The position numbers and the translations under genes were made by a program. A stretch of DNA of 64,000 nt from Rhipicephalus microplus (lineage: Eukaryota > Arthropoda > Arachnida > Ixodida > Ixodidae). Every line of letters begins with the position of its first letter. Position 1 is the first letter of the stretch. The notes beneath the pieces are model-generated. The model ran no database searches, had not been told where the DNA came from, and worked only from the letters and a program-made list of their open reading frames with translations. The stretch lies in the NCBI RefSeq assembly GCF_043290135.1, contig NC_134710.1, positions 320,546,017 to 320,610,016 of the forward strand, in the 5' to 3' direction. Shown one piece after another: positions 46,825-59,888 of this stretch.

Positions 46825-48502
46825 CCCCCAAATGCAGAGATGTTACTTGGCTCGCGACTTCAACTTAACTTGAGCAAGTCGGCGTGAAGCAAGCAGCGGA
46901 CTTCAAAACACAGGTCAGCCTTCGCGTTTCATAGACGCTCAGGCTGTCTTGCTTGGTCAAGTCAAGAACGAGCTTCAAAGCAGAAACGCGCTGCTCGCCT
47001 GCTAACGAGGGTAATACTGAAGTTGTTCGCGTAAGGTATGCATTACACCAAAAAAATACCATACGTTTTAAAATAACTATAAAAACGAAGGGCCACAAGC
47101 ATATTCTTGCCATTTTACGGCAAACGTGCGGCACGTGGTGCCTGCCACCACAGCGATGCGCAGTGTTGCTTCTGTAAAGCGTTCGTTGCCCGCTGATTTT
47201 AGTGGCCACCCAAATGCAGTGCGTTTCTCCATGGTTGCTTGTTTGTAGGCGAAACAAGCATCGAGTTCGGTTCTTTCGTCGTTTTTTTTTTTCTCAATCG
47301 AACGCCATAGCATGTATTTGTGCTGACCTGGCTCACGAGGTGACGCGATTTTCACGGTATTTGCCTTTCTGTTCGCCTATGTGCATGCCTGTAATGGGCT
47401 AGGTCGCAGTTATTATGAAAAAAAAAAACTAGTTCTGGGAACAAATGTGATTCGTATCCTTTTGTTGAGCTTGGTAAACAAGAGAAAAAGCGGGAATCAG
47501 GACATTGCCCTCAGCAGAATTCTGTCTCGTGGGGTGCAGCAATGTATCGCTGCATGATGGTGATGCGGATAAAAAAACCCGTGATAGGGGCACCACTTTT
47601 TTATGTGTGTGTAATTTTACGTAGCGTTGTGCTACAAGCGATGCCTTTCTGAACGAGAAACAGCGCCCTAGACGGGACGAAAGGATAGACGAGGCACACG
47701 GACACAGCACCGACTCATTTTTTTTTTTACCGAAAGAGATGGAAAATGTCGTCGTGTTATAGAAAAACAGAAATAGCCTTTGCGGTTACGGAACACTTCG
47801 ACGTTGTCGACACCGGGGCTATTATTACGCACGTGTGTGTAGTCGACACAACCTGTAACGCAAGGAAACTCAGCCACTTCATAACAGTCCGCCGGCTGCG
47901 GAAAGCCAACCAGCATCGCGTACAGGTGCTTTGCGATGAGTAGCGTAACTTTTCCGACTGCACGGCACACTGTCGACTACGGAATGCGGACGAGATTCCC
48001 GGTGACTGTTTGGAATGTGCCAGCGCCGTAAAACCCGAGAGCCATCAGTAGCTGTAACACTGGAGGCACGGGCTGTCCTCAGTTGTCCCCACTTTCACGG
48101 AGCGGCAACATACCCAGCAGCTGCCGCACGGCGTTGTTCGTGAATTTGTATCGAGCGTGGAATTGTTCCTCGTCGTACAACTCCATTGGATTTTCTCGGT
48201 CACGTAAAGCGGGTCCAAGAATCTTCGGCAGGCAGTGCGCCTCAAAATATGCTACGCTTATGGCGAGGCAAGCAAACTCAAAAGAGGCCACCTTTCACGC
48301 GACGTCCATTCGAGAGGTGGCCATGTTGGAATGACGCGTGAAGTCGCTTTCAAGCTAGCCCCGCAGCTGACTTGAAACTTGTTCTGACTTCGGTCGAGCC
48401 AAGTCGCCTTCAAGTCATCCGCAAGTTCGAAAACGATTTATGGTGACCGGCAAGACTGTCTTGAGTCAAGTACGAGTCAAGTAACATCTCTGCATTCGGG
48501 GG
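46825..48502 (-). mobile_element. Decayed PIF/Harbinger DNA transposon
   Basis: The terminal inverted repeats match at 28 of 30 positions: the left end starts CCCCCAAATGCAGAGATGTT (46825) and the right end is its inverse (CCCCCGAATGCAGAGATGTT, ending 48502). Flanking triplets are TTG and TTA, close to the TWA duplication typical of Harbinger. Subterminal ACTTGACTC words repeat. The minus strand carries broken transposase (next entry). A foldback-type phrase with TAGACGGGACGAAAGGATAG near 47670 appears to have been inserted or joined in the middle. Confidence 0.88.
47668..48291 (-). pseudogene. Harbinger (HARBI1-like) transposase remnant
   Basis: Pieces in shifted minus frames read, in order: PMELYDEEQFHARYKFTNNAVRQLLGMLPL (48190-48080), an ALGFYGAGTFQTVTG-type stretch near 48030, VCRAVGKVTLLIAKHLYA, then VTGCVDYTHVRNNSPGVDNVEVFRNRKGYF (about 47860-47770), which holds the second DDE-region aspartate motif (CVDYTH). 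Frameshifts and stops interrupt it, and the frame is lost at an A-run near 47720, so the C-terminal catalytic glutamate region is missing. Confidence 0.88.
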
Positions 48503-49046
48503 TTAGAGTGCCATTTAAAAAAGAATACTATATATAAACGTTAAATGCAACACTTAATCATACTTTTGAGCAAACTATAAATAAACGTTTTTATGGTTAG
48601 GCAAAGTATTTGCAAAAGAAAAACCAGGAAGAAAAGTTGCAGTGACATGTTCCCTTAAAGTTTTGTGTTTGTTAGGTCGATGACGTGCACAATGTAGAAT
48701 AAAACGTAGAGTTCAGATTTTCTCATTAATAATATTTTCTTAAATACCTTAAAATTGTCGCAAATGGAGAGATCAACTAGCCCAGGAATCTTGCGGTGTA
48801 TTAGTCGTTGAAATAAAAGTGTGTCATGGAAATGAATATGGTGTGTTTGTGTCAAAGCACTTATACCCTGCACTCTTCGGCATAAGTGTATGAGAAGGAT
48901 ATAAGCAGCGTGCTTTTTTGTAAAATAACTGGCCCAAAGCACAGCAGCTCAGATGAGAACCTATATACAACGGTGTGATATGATAAAAATGTAGCGCAAG
49001 CGTAGACAAGAATCAGGGAGACTTTACCTTTATTTCTATAGCACAG
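48503..49046. other. Intergenic sequence, nothing recognised
   Basis: AT-rich, with no repeat or exon supported. Confidence 0.5.
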
Positions 49047-49371
49047 CTGTTTGAGGAGACCATAGAGTTTCCTACAATATTTACTGTAGGAAACTGGCGC
49101 TGCGATCGTCCAGTCGCCATGGGAATGATGGGTAGTACACAGATTTGCCTAGTCTTTGTGCTTGCGTGCTTCAAACGCACTTGTGCCTTTGTTTATTGCT
49201 GTATTTTGGCCTTGTTTCCAATAAAAGAATGTAACATTGCGAATTTCGTGAGCCGATTTGAACCGGTGAGCCTAAAAAGGTTATGGGGATCAAGCGTCAC
49301 TGCTGAATAGGTATAGTCCAAATGGAGCCGACAGTACGAAACCTACAAATTCGTGTACTGCCCATCATTGC
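49047..49371. repeat. Inverted-repeat element with adjoining hairpin
   Basis: GGAATGATGGGTAGTACACA and following bases (49122-49146) are mirrored at 49347-49371 (21 of 25 matches), giving a 250-bp element. Just outside, AGTTTCCTACA/TGTAGGAAACT (about 49067-49096) forms an 11-bp-arm hairpin around ATATTTAC. No transposase is present. Confidence 0.65.
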
Positions 49372-50789
49372 AAAGGTGGCTCAATAGTCGTGCGTTAAAG
49401 CTCCCATGCCCACTAGCACGAGCGTTCCCTCTAGTGTATTTATAAAAACATTCTTGGCTGCTTTCTTTTGTGTGTGTGTGTGTGAAAACTCAGCACGATA
49501 TGGGTATATATGAAAACCAGGGTACACTAAGTTTATTCATTTATTCGTTTATATATTTATTCACGAATAACTATAGATTAAAAGATATACGCGATTCAAC
49601 GGTGTATTTCATCATGATTAATATTCATACTCCTATAGTTCTTAAAGAAAAGATTATAGTCACAAACATTATTGTTATGCAATTTCACTGTAGTACCTCC
49701 TAACTTTAGCAGCCCCACGTGACGTGACAGATTATGTTATAGAGCTCTCGACAGCTCTATCTTTAGGTGTCGTTTTATTGTGAAAATGTTTATTGATAAC
49801 CAAACCACTAGATTTTGATCAGAAATACGTGAAGGTAATGTGTAGTAGCCTTTGGTTATATTTTTTGCAAAGAGCAATACATATATACTCTGCTTAACAT
49901 ACATCACATTTATTTATAATAATGCGAAATGGAAGCTTTTTAAAAAATCATTGCTGTTATTAAATAAGAGAGAGAGAAAGGGCTATTAAATCACTCTAAC
50001 GGCATGACAATGACCGCTTTAAACATAGTAGTAACAAATAATAGGAACATTTTCACACTAAATGGCACAGATTAGAACCATGCAGTTTCGCTATAGAAAT
50101 CGAATAAAACATTCCATCAGATTCTATATAAAAATAAAAACACAAAGAAAAAAAGGTGAGCGCAAAACGCAGTTATTTAGTTCTAATTAGTGTGTCTTCG
50201 GTGATTTGAGCGCAACGCCAAACGTGTGAGGGCTTTGCAGAAAAGTCCGTTTTTCAGTACTAAATAATAAATAGGGGATGTATGCATGCGTGGTTTCATT
50301 TGTTTAGATGTGTGTTTCTAGTGCATTTATTTTCTTGAAACCAAATTTCTTTCTCCAAAAGGCCTGTACAATCTCGAATCAATCATCTGTACAAGCCCAA
50401 CCTGAATTAGTAATTTTTCTTTTTTTTATTGGCCCAACTACATCATAACTCAAAAGCTTGAACACACCCCTTTTGCAGGCGTTTTTAACTCAAACTTGCA
50501 AGCCTCACTTAAATGGCAGCTACAAATGGATCACGAGAGGAGCCTGAAAACTCGGATAATGCGATTATCTGGACGTACCCGCATGCGCATGGGCCAAAGT
50601 TACGGCAAAAAAAAAAAAAACAAGTTACGGAGGTGCTTGCAGCCGTACCGTTACCGCTTTCAAAGAAGAAAAAAAGAATATTAAACGTGACAGAGCCGTC
50701 AGTTACGCCGTATACAATTAGTAAGGACTTCCAGACTCCATTAGGCGTTTTGCCTTTACAACTCATGTAACTAAAGTTTCCCTGTGAAA
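49372..50789. other. AT-rich sequence, no gene recognised
   Basis: It includes a short GT-repeat (49471-49484). The overlapping short frames at 50496-50835 are not conserved-looking. Confidence 0.45.
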
Positions 50790-50905
50790 ATATGTGAGAG
50801 AGAGAAATGAGGCAAATGAATAAGGGGAAAGCCAACCGGACGCGTGCTCTGTTTTCTATACACCTATAGGGACAGAGAATAGGAGATAAAAAGAAGAAAA
50901 AGGGC
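50790..50905 (-). mobile_element. Probable LINE 3' tail, reversed and decayed
   Basis: Purine-rich GAGAGAGAGAAATGAGG, then GGGGAAAGCCAACCGGACGC, then AGGAGATAAAAAGAAG. It looks like the reversed 3' tail shared with 33.3 and 35.25 kb, with the GTTAACC word mutated. Confidence 0.45.
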
Positions 50906-53784
50906 TACAACGAAAAATGGCGTTTCCTGCGAGCGTGCATATTTGTCAATGAGGTTCGGAGAGACGAAATACTGAGGTTAATAGAGGCCTGCATTAATGG
51001 CATGGTGCTGATCGTAGGATGCGCTCTTAGTCACGTCCCATGTGAAGTACCAGATTTAGGCAGGAAACGGGACCTTTTTCTGCTATATTGTTTCCTGGCC
51101 ATAGCTTGCAATTTACATGCTGCCTAATTTAGAGTGTCGCGAAAGGGTACGAGGTCTATGAACAACCTCAAAAGCGGCCCTGCCGTTTTTGAAGTCACCA
51201 CGCACGCAGCAACATGTAATGGACATCAAAAACTCATGCGACAAAGCCTGCGAACAGCGTCTCCGCATTGTTCTGCAGTGGATCTACTACGGAATACAAG
51301 GTAACTTCCGAGATAATCAAGCTGCCAAAGTCACGACGCCTTGAGAGAAGTAGTCGAGTTATCTTTTTCGATAAAAGACGTGGCGACACTCATGCCTGAA
51401 TATGTTTGGAGCTTCCGGTGATCCTTCTGGACAGATGCGAGTCACCAGTAGTGTGGTTCCCTTTAGAAAATTGACACACAATGCGACTTCTACATGCCAC
51501 GAGACCTTCAAAGACAAGAGAAAACATGCATGAACCGCACAAGAGTAAATGTCCCTGATGCTAATTACTGTAACAACAAAATTGAACTCTCGCGCTCACC
51601 ACTGTGCATTAAACGTAGCGTCCTGAAAAATCCCAAACGTGTTCTTTGTGAATGGAGATGACAAGATACAGAGAAACTGTCTCTGAAGGTGGCCTTACAC
51701 CTTCAACAGGACTCGTGCTTAGAACTGTTATATATTCTGACTTCATGGCAAAGACGTGCCACATAAGCCCTCTGTACTTTCTTGCGGGTGTTGAGCCCTA
51801 ACGAAACTGTGAAAACAGTGCAGTCTCTCTCTCTCTGTGCGAGTGTGTGCGCGTGTGATTATCAGTGTGCTTATCTAAATGATCACGTTGCGCTTGGGTC
51901 TATAGGCTCTCACGTAAAGGAAAGTGTATTACAACTGTAATACACTTCCATTTATTTCTATTACGTCTCTTTCACGTCCCTATTGCGAGGTGAATGAGGT
52001 TTATCAGTGTACTGAATACAGCACTGAAATAACGGGCTCTTAATAAGCACAATTGATTCCTTGTCCGCAATATGTTAATTTGGCCATCGGTCATGCTAAC
52101 AGTGGAATGTCTGATTTTTTTGTACAAACTGCTCACCATGTTCAGCAGAGGGATGTTTCCCGCTGTCATAGAATCTCAGTGGTATACAAGTTCCGTATAC
52201 CTCTGTGAGTCAAGCCTAAAGTATTCGGAATAAGATTTCCTTAGTTCTAAAAAGCAGCGGAAGGTAGCATGAGAGGCAAAGTTATACTATACACTACAAG
52301 TGTCAGTCACTCTTTATTTCTCACCTATTTTTATATATTTGAAAGTGTACATGCCTTTAGCAGGTATGGTGTCCGAGGTTGAAGAACCTCTAGGAACGAT
52401 ATCATTTGAATAGGGCTGAATTTAAGAACCTAAATATAGAGATGGTAATTTAGAGGGAACCTAAAAGTGACCTCAATGGTAGTAACATTTGAAAAACTTA
52501 CTTCAATGAACGTTGAAGTAATTTTCAGTGCGAACAGGCAAAAAAAGTGACTTTTGAATATGGACACACCACTTCATGCATACAGTAATTAGGGCAGGGA
52601 AAGAAATCTAGCAATTTAGATTAATGAACAAACTATGGCGGAACAGCAGCCACGAACTTTACAGATACATGCAAAGAAAGATCTTACGAAGTCATTAGCA
52701 TGAGACAGGAATCGAAGGTGCATGCTTACGACGTCGCTTGGCTCTAGGCGTGTGAATTAAGCAAAATTTGGCACAAGAACACAGTAGGACGAGAAAGAAG
52801 TGGACAACACGTGTGCCAGTTTTCAACAAAAAAGGTTCATTGCAACCGTAGTACAAATATCTACCGTGGCGGTGCTCACACGCTGCACCCCAAGGTCACA
52901 CGCAGAGAAGTGTGATTTTCCCCGTTATTCCCTTTTTAACAAGATATGTGAAACAATGCACAAGTTAATGCACGTTAAAGAGACACAACCATTATCCAGT
53001 TGTAATAAACCGATTTGTTGTGAGCTAGCGCACTTGGTGCGTCCTCCCTTCTCGTGCTTCTGTTACATTGCCCTAAATATCGCTCCATGTCTTACCAACA
53101 AGGTTCAAATATCTTATATCAATCAGTGTGTGAGTCGACGCCAGATTTGTGGCACAACCTTGCAGTTTCTTACTATCTCACATGCGCACTGCACATCGCA
53201 GCTCTGCTAAAGCATTCAACACATTGCTAGTGAAGTATACTAAATTAAAGGCCTCCAAATTAATTTAGAAAAAATAAAATGAGCGAATTTTACCTAAGTG
53301 TGGTCGCACTTGCCGGAAATCATATCACTGACCACGTGCTAAGCAGAAAAACCAACCTAAGGTCACCATGGCGCTTCAGGTGGGCTCTTCACGAACACTT
53401 CACAGATGATTTCTAACCATTTTGTGCCACCCGCTCATCTCCCGTATTCTTCAGAAGTGCGAAAGAAAGAAGTGCCCTTAGGATACCTCGAAAAAGTAAG
53501 TGAACTTGAAACGAGAATGCAGGCTAGCGCTGTCTCGCGAAATCTGATGATTCTTGAGGAGGTAATACCACGAGGGTATAGTTTTCCCTCAAGGATCTGC
53601 AGGCGTCGCCAGACTGTGTTGGCATACTTTTTTTTCCTGTTTCATTTTTATTCATTCAATCACGCTGAATCAACATTGAAAATACGTTATCAACAACAAA
53701 ACATGTTTCGAATATTTTTGTTATAATGGAAGAAGAGAAACGAGGCCAGCTATATTATTATATATATAACGCACAACCGAAAAA
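50906..53784. other. Intergenic sequence, no gene recognised
   Basis: A hairpin GGAAAGTGTATTAC/GTAATACACTTCC lies at about 51919-51949, and a CT-repeat near 51823. Frames at 52800-53210 and 53406-53726 have no recognised motif and end randomly. Confidence 0.45.
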
Positions 53785-55183
<1,399 letters not shown>

Positions 55184-55680
55184 TGGCGCAGCCGACAGCG
55201 AATACATGAGAGGTGTAGGGAGCTTCCGCCCCCTGTTACAACACTTACTACACCTCTCAAAGAAAGCTACTCACGTTCTATGAGCTATCTATATTACCAC
55301 TAGTGATCTACATATAGTGTCGGGGGTTAATTTTGGGAAGGCTACTATACCTCGTCAAGCCCGTGGTTACTGTTCTGCGCGATGGAAGTCTCAGCCTTGG
55401 ACTAATGGTTGTTTATTCTGTTTTTGAAAACCATTTACTTATACAGATACTTTTGAATTCCCCAATGGCGTCACTGTTACGTCGTGTATAAAGTACAAAT
55501 CCGCAACATTGCCTCGGGCGTTGTATGTTATTTGAGCGAGAGAAACCGTGTGAGGACTATCACTGCTCGAGGGTCTATAGCGTAGATGGTGTAGAGCCTA
55601 TAGGGAAATCTATATTCCCGCTCCGATGCGACACTGTTATGCCGCCTTTGGTTGGGTGTTGCATTTACAAAGGTGTACTC
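55184..55680. other. Interval with a hairpin
   Basis: TGAGAGGTGTAG (55207-55218) is exactly inverted at 55248-55259. It begins 24 bp after the microsatellite; whether it belongs to the element is unclear, because the second copy lacks it. Nothing else is recognised. Confidence 0.45.
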
Positions 55681-56112
55681 CTTTCGCATTGTTATTGCAG
55701 ACACTCCTACATGCGACTACTGCGGAGCTGAAGAGACCATCGAACACGTCCTGTGCAGCTGCGCTTGCTACGACACACAGTGATGCCAGCTCCGGATGGT
55801 TTTGAATCAACTTGACCCCGGACCATTTTGTGTGCAGAAGATACTAGGAACTTGGGCATCTGCCTCAGTTGCGCAGAAAGCAACTAAAGCACTGCTAATT
55901 TACCTAAAGTCAACAAACCTGAGCGACCGCCTGTAGACTGTGTGTGCTCCCCGAGTGTGCTCGTGATTGTGTGTACCTTCTCATCTCTCTGCAACCTCTT
56001 TTCTCCCCTTTATCCCTTCCCCAGTGCAGGGTAGCAAACCGAATGTGCGTCTGGTTAACCTCCCTACCTTTCCTTGCATCTTTATCTCTCTCTCTCACTC
56101 TCTTAAAATATA
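55681..56112 (+). mobile_element. LINE 3' end with zinc-knuckle-like C-terminus
   Basis: The plus frame from about 55698 reads DTPTCDYCGAEETIEHVLCSCACYDTQ, a C-x2-C...H-x3-C motif typical of the C-terminus of R1/I-like or related non-LTR retrotransposons, followed after a stop by LRMVLNQLDPGPFCVQKILGTW. The 3' UTR follows with CCAGTGCAGGGTAGCAAACC, GGTTAACCTCCCTACC and CT-repeats to about 56104. The copy is strongly 5'-truncated. Confidence 0.8.
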
Positions 56113-56525
56113 TACCAAGTGAACATGTCTTGCGAAATCGCCGACTTCTCAATCACTGAAAACGTGCGTTCACTTAATAAGGTCAAAATTTAGTAGAGAA
56201 AACTTGTCCTATGGAAACGGCCACGCCATTTCTGGATGTTCTGTGGAGAAGACAAGCTCGCAGGAACATTTTAGGTGGATGAACAGTGCGCGAACGAGGG
56301 GGGGTTCACGAAGGTTCTAACCCCCTCATCCGAAGTTTTTCAATTATGCATGTGTAGGTGATCACAATTCACACACACCTCAATTTTTATTTTAATTTAT
56401 TTGTGTGCGTGCATGTGCGTGTGTAGACACACGTACACGTAGAACAATGCAGAGGCCCAAACATGCATCAAGTGTAGTACCCGTACCCCTCCCCTTACGA
56501 TAAAAATTTCTGGCTGCGTCCCTGA

Positions 56526-56640
56526 ACGTCAGTGCACGCTAAAGAACACTCGATGGTGGAAATCTCCGGAGCCCTCCACTACGACATGCTTAAAGATCGT
56601 GTCATGGTCTTGGGACGCAAAACCTCAGGCATCGTGCCTA
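56526..56640 (+). mobile_element. Fragment of old Ruka-related SINE (3' half)
   Basis: AGTGCACGCTAAAGAACACT, then GGAAATCTCCGGAGCCCTCCACTACG and TCTTGGGACGCAAAACCTC follow the SINE body in order. The tRNA-like head is missing. Confidence 0.75.
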
Positions 56641-56764
56641 CCAATGACAACTACCAAAGAAATTCACATCCTATCATATCCACTGGCCACCCGCCTTAAC
56701 CGAGTACAATGTTCTTGACTTTCTATTGCGTTGCGTGGTAATCTTCCGCGATGCGTCATACGTG

Positions 56765-56965
56765 ATGCATTTTGCAATCACGCATGAGATCACAAAGTGG
56801 GGTACTCCTGGTCAATTCCAATTAATTGAGTTTTTTGACGTGCACCTGGATCTAAGCACACAGGTGTTCTTTACATTTCGACCCCATGGAAATGCGGCCA
56901 CCGTGCCTGGGAATTGAATCCGCACACTCCATCTTAGCAGCGAGAAACCTTACCGCGGGTGTGAA
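56765..56965 (-). mobile_element. Fragment of old Ruka-related SINE, reversed
   Basis: TTTTTTGACGTGCACCTGGATCTAAGCACACAGG, CCATGGAAATGCGGCCACCG and GGGAATTGAATCCGCACACTCC follow the reversed body and tRNA-like head. It differs enough to be an older subfamily. Confidence 0.65.
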
Positions 56966-57823
56966 GATAAGCTACTGCAAACAGCGCGAAAAGAGATGTT
57001 GACGGAACGCGCGACAACAGGCGTAGGAATCGAGAACGACGTTCCGCCCTTGAAACCGATCGTCACCTACGCATTCGACGTCTCTCTCTCATCGGAACGT
57101 CGTGTTAAGAGCACTTTCTATGTGGAAGCTGGGCACAGCGCTAGAGGTGAGCAAATCTAACGAAATCAATCTAACGATTTGGGCTGCAGCCTCGATCAGC
57201 GAAATCGTGGGCACCGTTCTAACCTCTCCTCCCTGGAACAAACGATCCGATCGAGAGTTACGCCGATTTCACCTTTCGCGTCCTCGCTCGAACGACAGCC
57301 CGGAACGAAACTTACAAAAAAAAAAAGGAGAAGAGAAGGGAAACTGGTCGACAATTTCGGATCCCCGGCATTTCTTGAACATTATCTTTAAAATAAACCT
57401 GCCACTTCGACCTTTTCTTTATTCTGCCGGGATCTGCAAACGAGGAAAGGGAAAAACCGAGCCCTATGTGTACGTAATAGATTGTGCCCTCGAGGCAAGT
57501 TTGAGCTGGATGCGATCGGAGACGAAATTGGGTGCGCACAGCGCGATCGTCGCGAAGCGCTCTAACTGCATTTCTTCAAAGAATTTTTCCCCATCTAAAA
57601 TGCACGGCCAAGCGTCTTGTCAGGCCTTTTCTCTGACTTCTTTGTATTTGTTTTAAAAATAATCATTTGCATAAATATCAGCTGACTCAACATCCAAGTA
57701 TTCTATACACGTGGAAATTTTACTGGATAAATTTTACATTTGCAATCCTCGGGTCTCTTAATTACTGTCAAAGGTGGAGAACTTGCAGATACTTTTTCAA
57801 CTAAATCATGTATTTAAAAAAGT
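56966..57823. other. CpG-rich then AT-rich interval, no gene recognised
   Basis: 57000-57310 is CpG-rich with many TCGA-type words, and contains a donor-like AGAGGTGAGC near 57143-57152. The 184-codon frame at 57102-57656 runs through an A-run and has no recognised domain, so I do not call it a gene. Confidence 0.35.
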
Positions 57824-58628
<805 letters not shown>

Positions 58629-59624
58629 CGTTCAATGCCCTCGAAGTTCACTAAAAAATGCTTTGCATATAAAAGCTGCGGGATTTTCGTTTTTTGCGAA
58701 GCAGGACCATTTCGTCACATGGTATATATACAGGCAGATGGGTGCGCCACAAGTAACTTATATATGTACTGTTTGAAACATGCGATAACCAACCACATTG
58801 GCAAAAAGTATTTACAGATATTCATGCCATAATATCTCGTAAGATGAGATAGATATTCTGTTCGTCATGTATTAGGCATGTGAATTTTTAAGTATAGGGT
58901 TCTTGGACTGGTACGTTCGCACTTAGCCTATAGCGCAGTCATCACAGCAACAAATCTTGCCCTTCTTCAAAGCACTCTACTGGTACGGGTATTGTACTTT
59001 TAAATATGCGTGCAACGTCAAAATGTATGAGGTGGGCACGTACCATCCAAATGAAGTAATCACGTATGTTTTACGGGTTGTTAGACAAACACTATGCATA
59101 GCCTCGAAACCATCAGAGTAATAGCTTATGAAACGTGCAATTTTTCTCTTTTTTTTTTTTTGCTGCCGAAACTGGTCCACCCAAGCGACCACCACAGTGA
59201 CGTGTTAATTTTTTTTTGCTCACTCCAGAAAGGTTGTCCATCACTGTTAAGCAAAATGAGTAGGCCATGCAACCACCACCCCCATCACCCTCTTAATCAG
59301 GTAGGTATTTGCTTAGCCTCCATATTCAAAGTAGAACAAGTACAACTCCGATAAACTACGCTACAGATACCAACGAACAACTTGTCCCCTTAGCGCTGCG
59401 CGTGCTAATTAGCCATGACTGCCAGACTGTAAAAGGAATTTAAAGCAGTAATGGGAAGCGACTTTGCGAGAGTTCTAGCGTACGTCACCGTGATGGTGCC
59501 GCACGACTCTAACGAGGACCGGTTATCGCTGCTAAATGTTCCGGATCTTCAGTATAACATGGATACAGTAGAAGCAGTAAACTTGGAAGGCCATAACGGC
59601 CCTCATGGTAGTGGCAGAATACAC
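58629..59624. other. Intergenic sequence, no gene recognised
   Basis: T-runs lie near 59149 and 59209. The plus frame at 59451-59636 (MGSDFARVLAYVTVMVPHDSNEDRL) reads plausibly but matches no family I know and runs into the SINE. Confidence 0.4.
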
Positions 59625-59888
59625 GGCCTATTTGCATTGATTGATTTGTGGGGTTTAACGTCCCAAAACCACCATATGATTATTAGAGACGCCGTAGTGG
59701 AGAGCTCCGGAAATTTCGACCACCTGGGGTTCTTTAACGTGCACCCAAATCTGAGTACACGGGCCTACAACATTTCTGCCTCCATCGGAAATGCAGCCGC
59801 CACAGCCGGGATTCGATCCCGCGACCTGCGGGTCAGCAGCCGGGTACCTTAGCCACTAGACCACCGTGGCGGGGCGGCCTATTTGCAT
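59625..59888 (-). mobile_element. Ruka-type SINE with perfect target-site duplication
   Basis: The body is 59638-59875 in minus orientation, with tail TTGATTGATTTGTGGGG and a complete reversed head (CACTAGACCACCGTGGCGGGGC). GGCCTATTTGCA is found at 59625-59636 and again at 59876-59887, exact over 12 bases (13 with the shared T). It is the freshest SINE in the window. Confidence 0.97.

Noticed and set aside
57102..57656. 184-codon plus-strand frame
   Set aside because: It runs through an A-run and changes composition midway, with no domain or homolog recognised.
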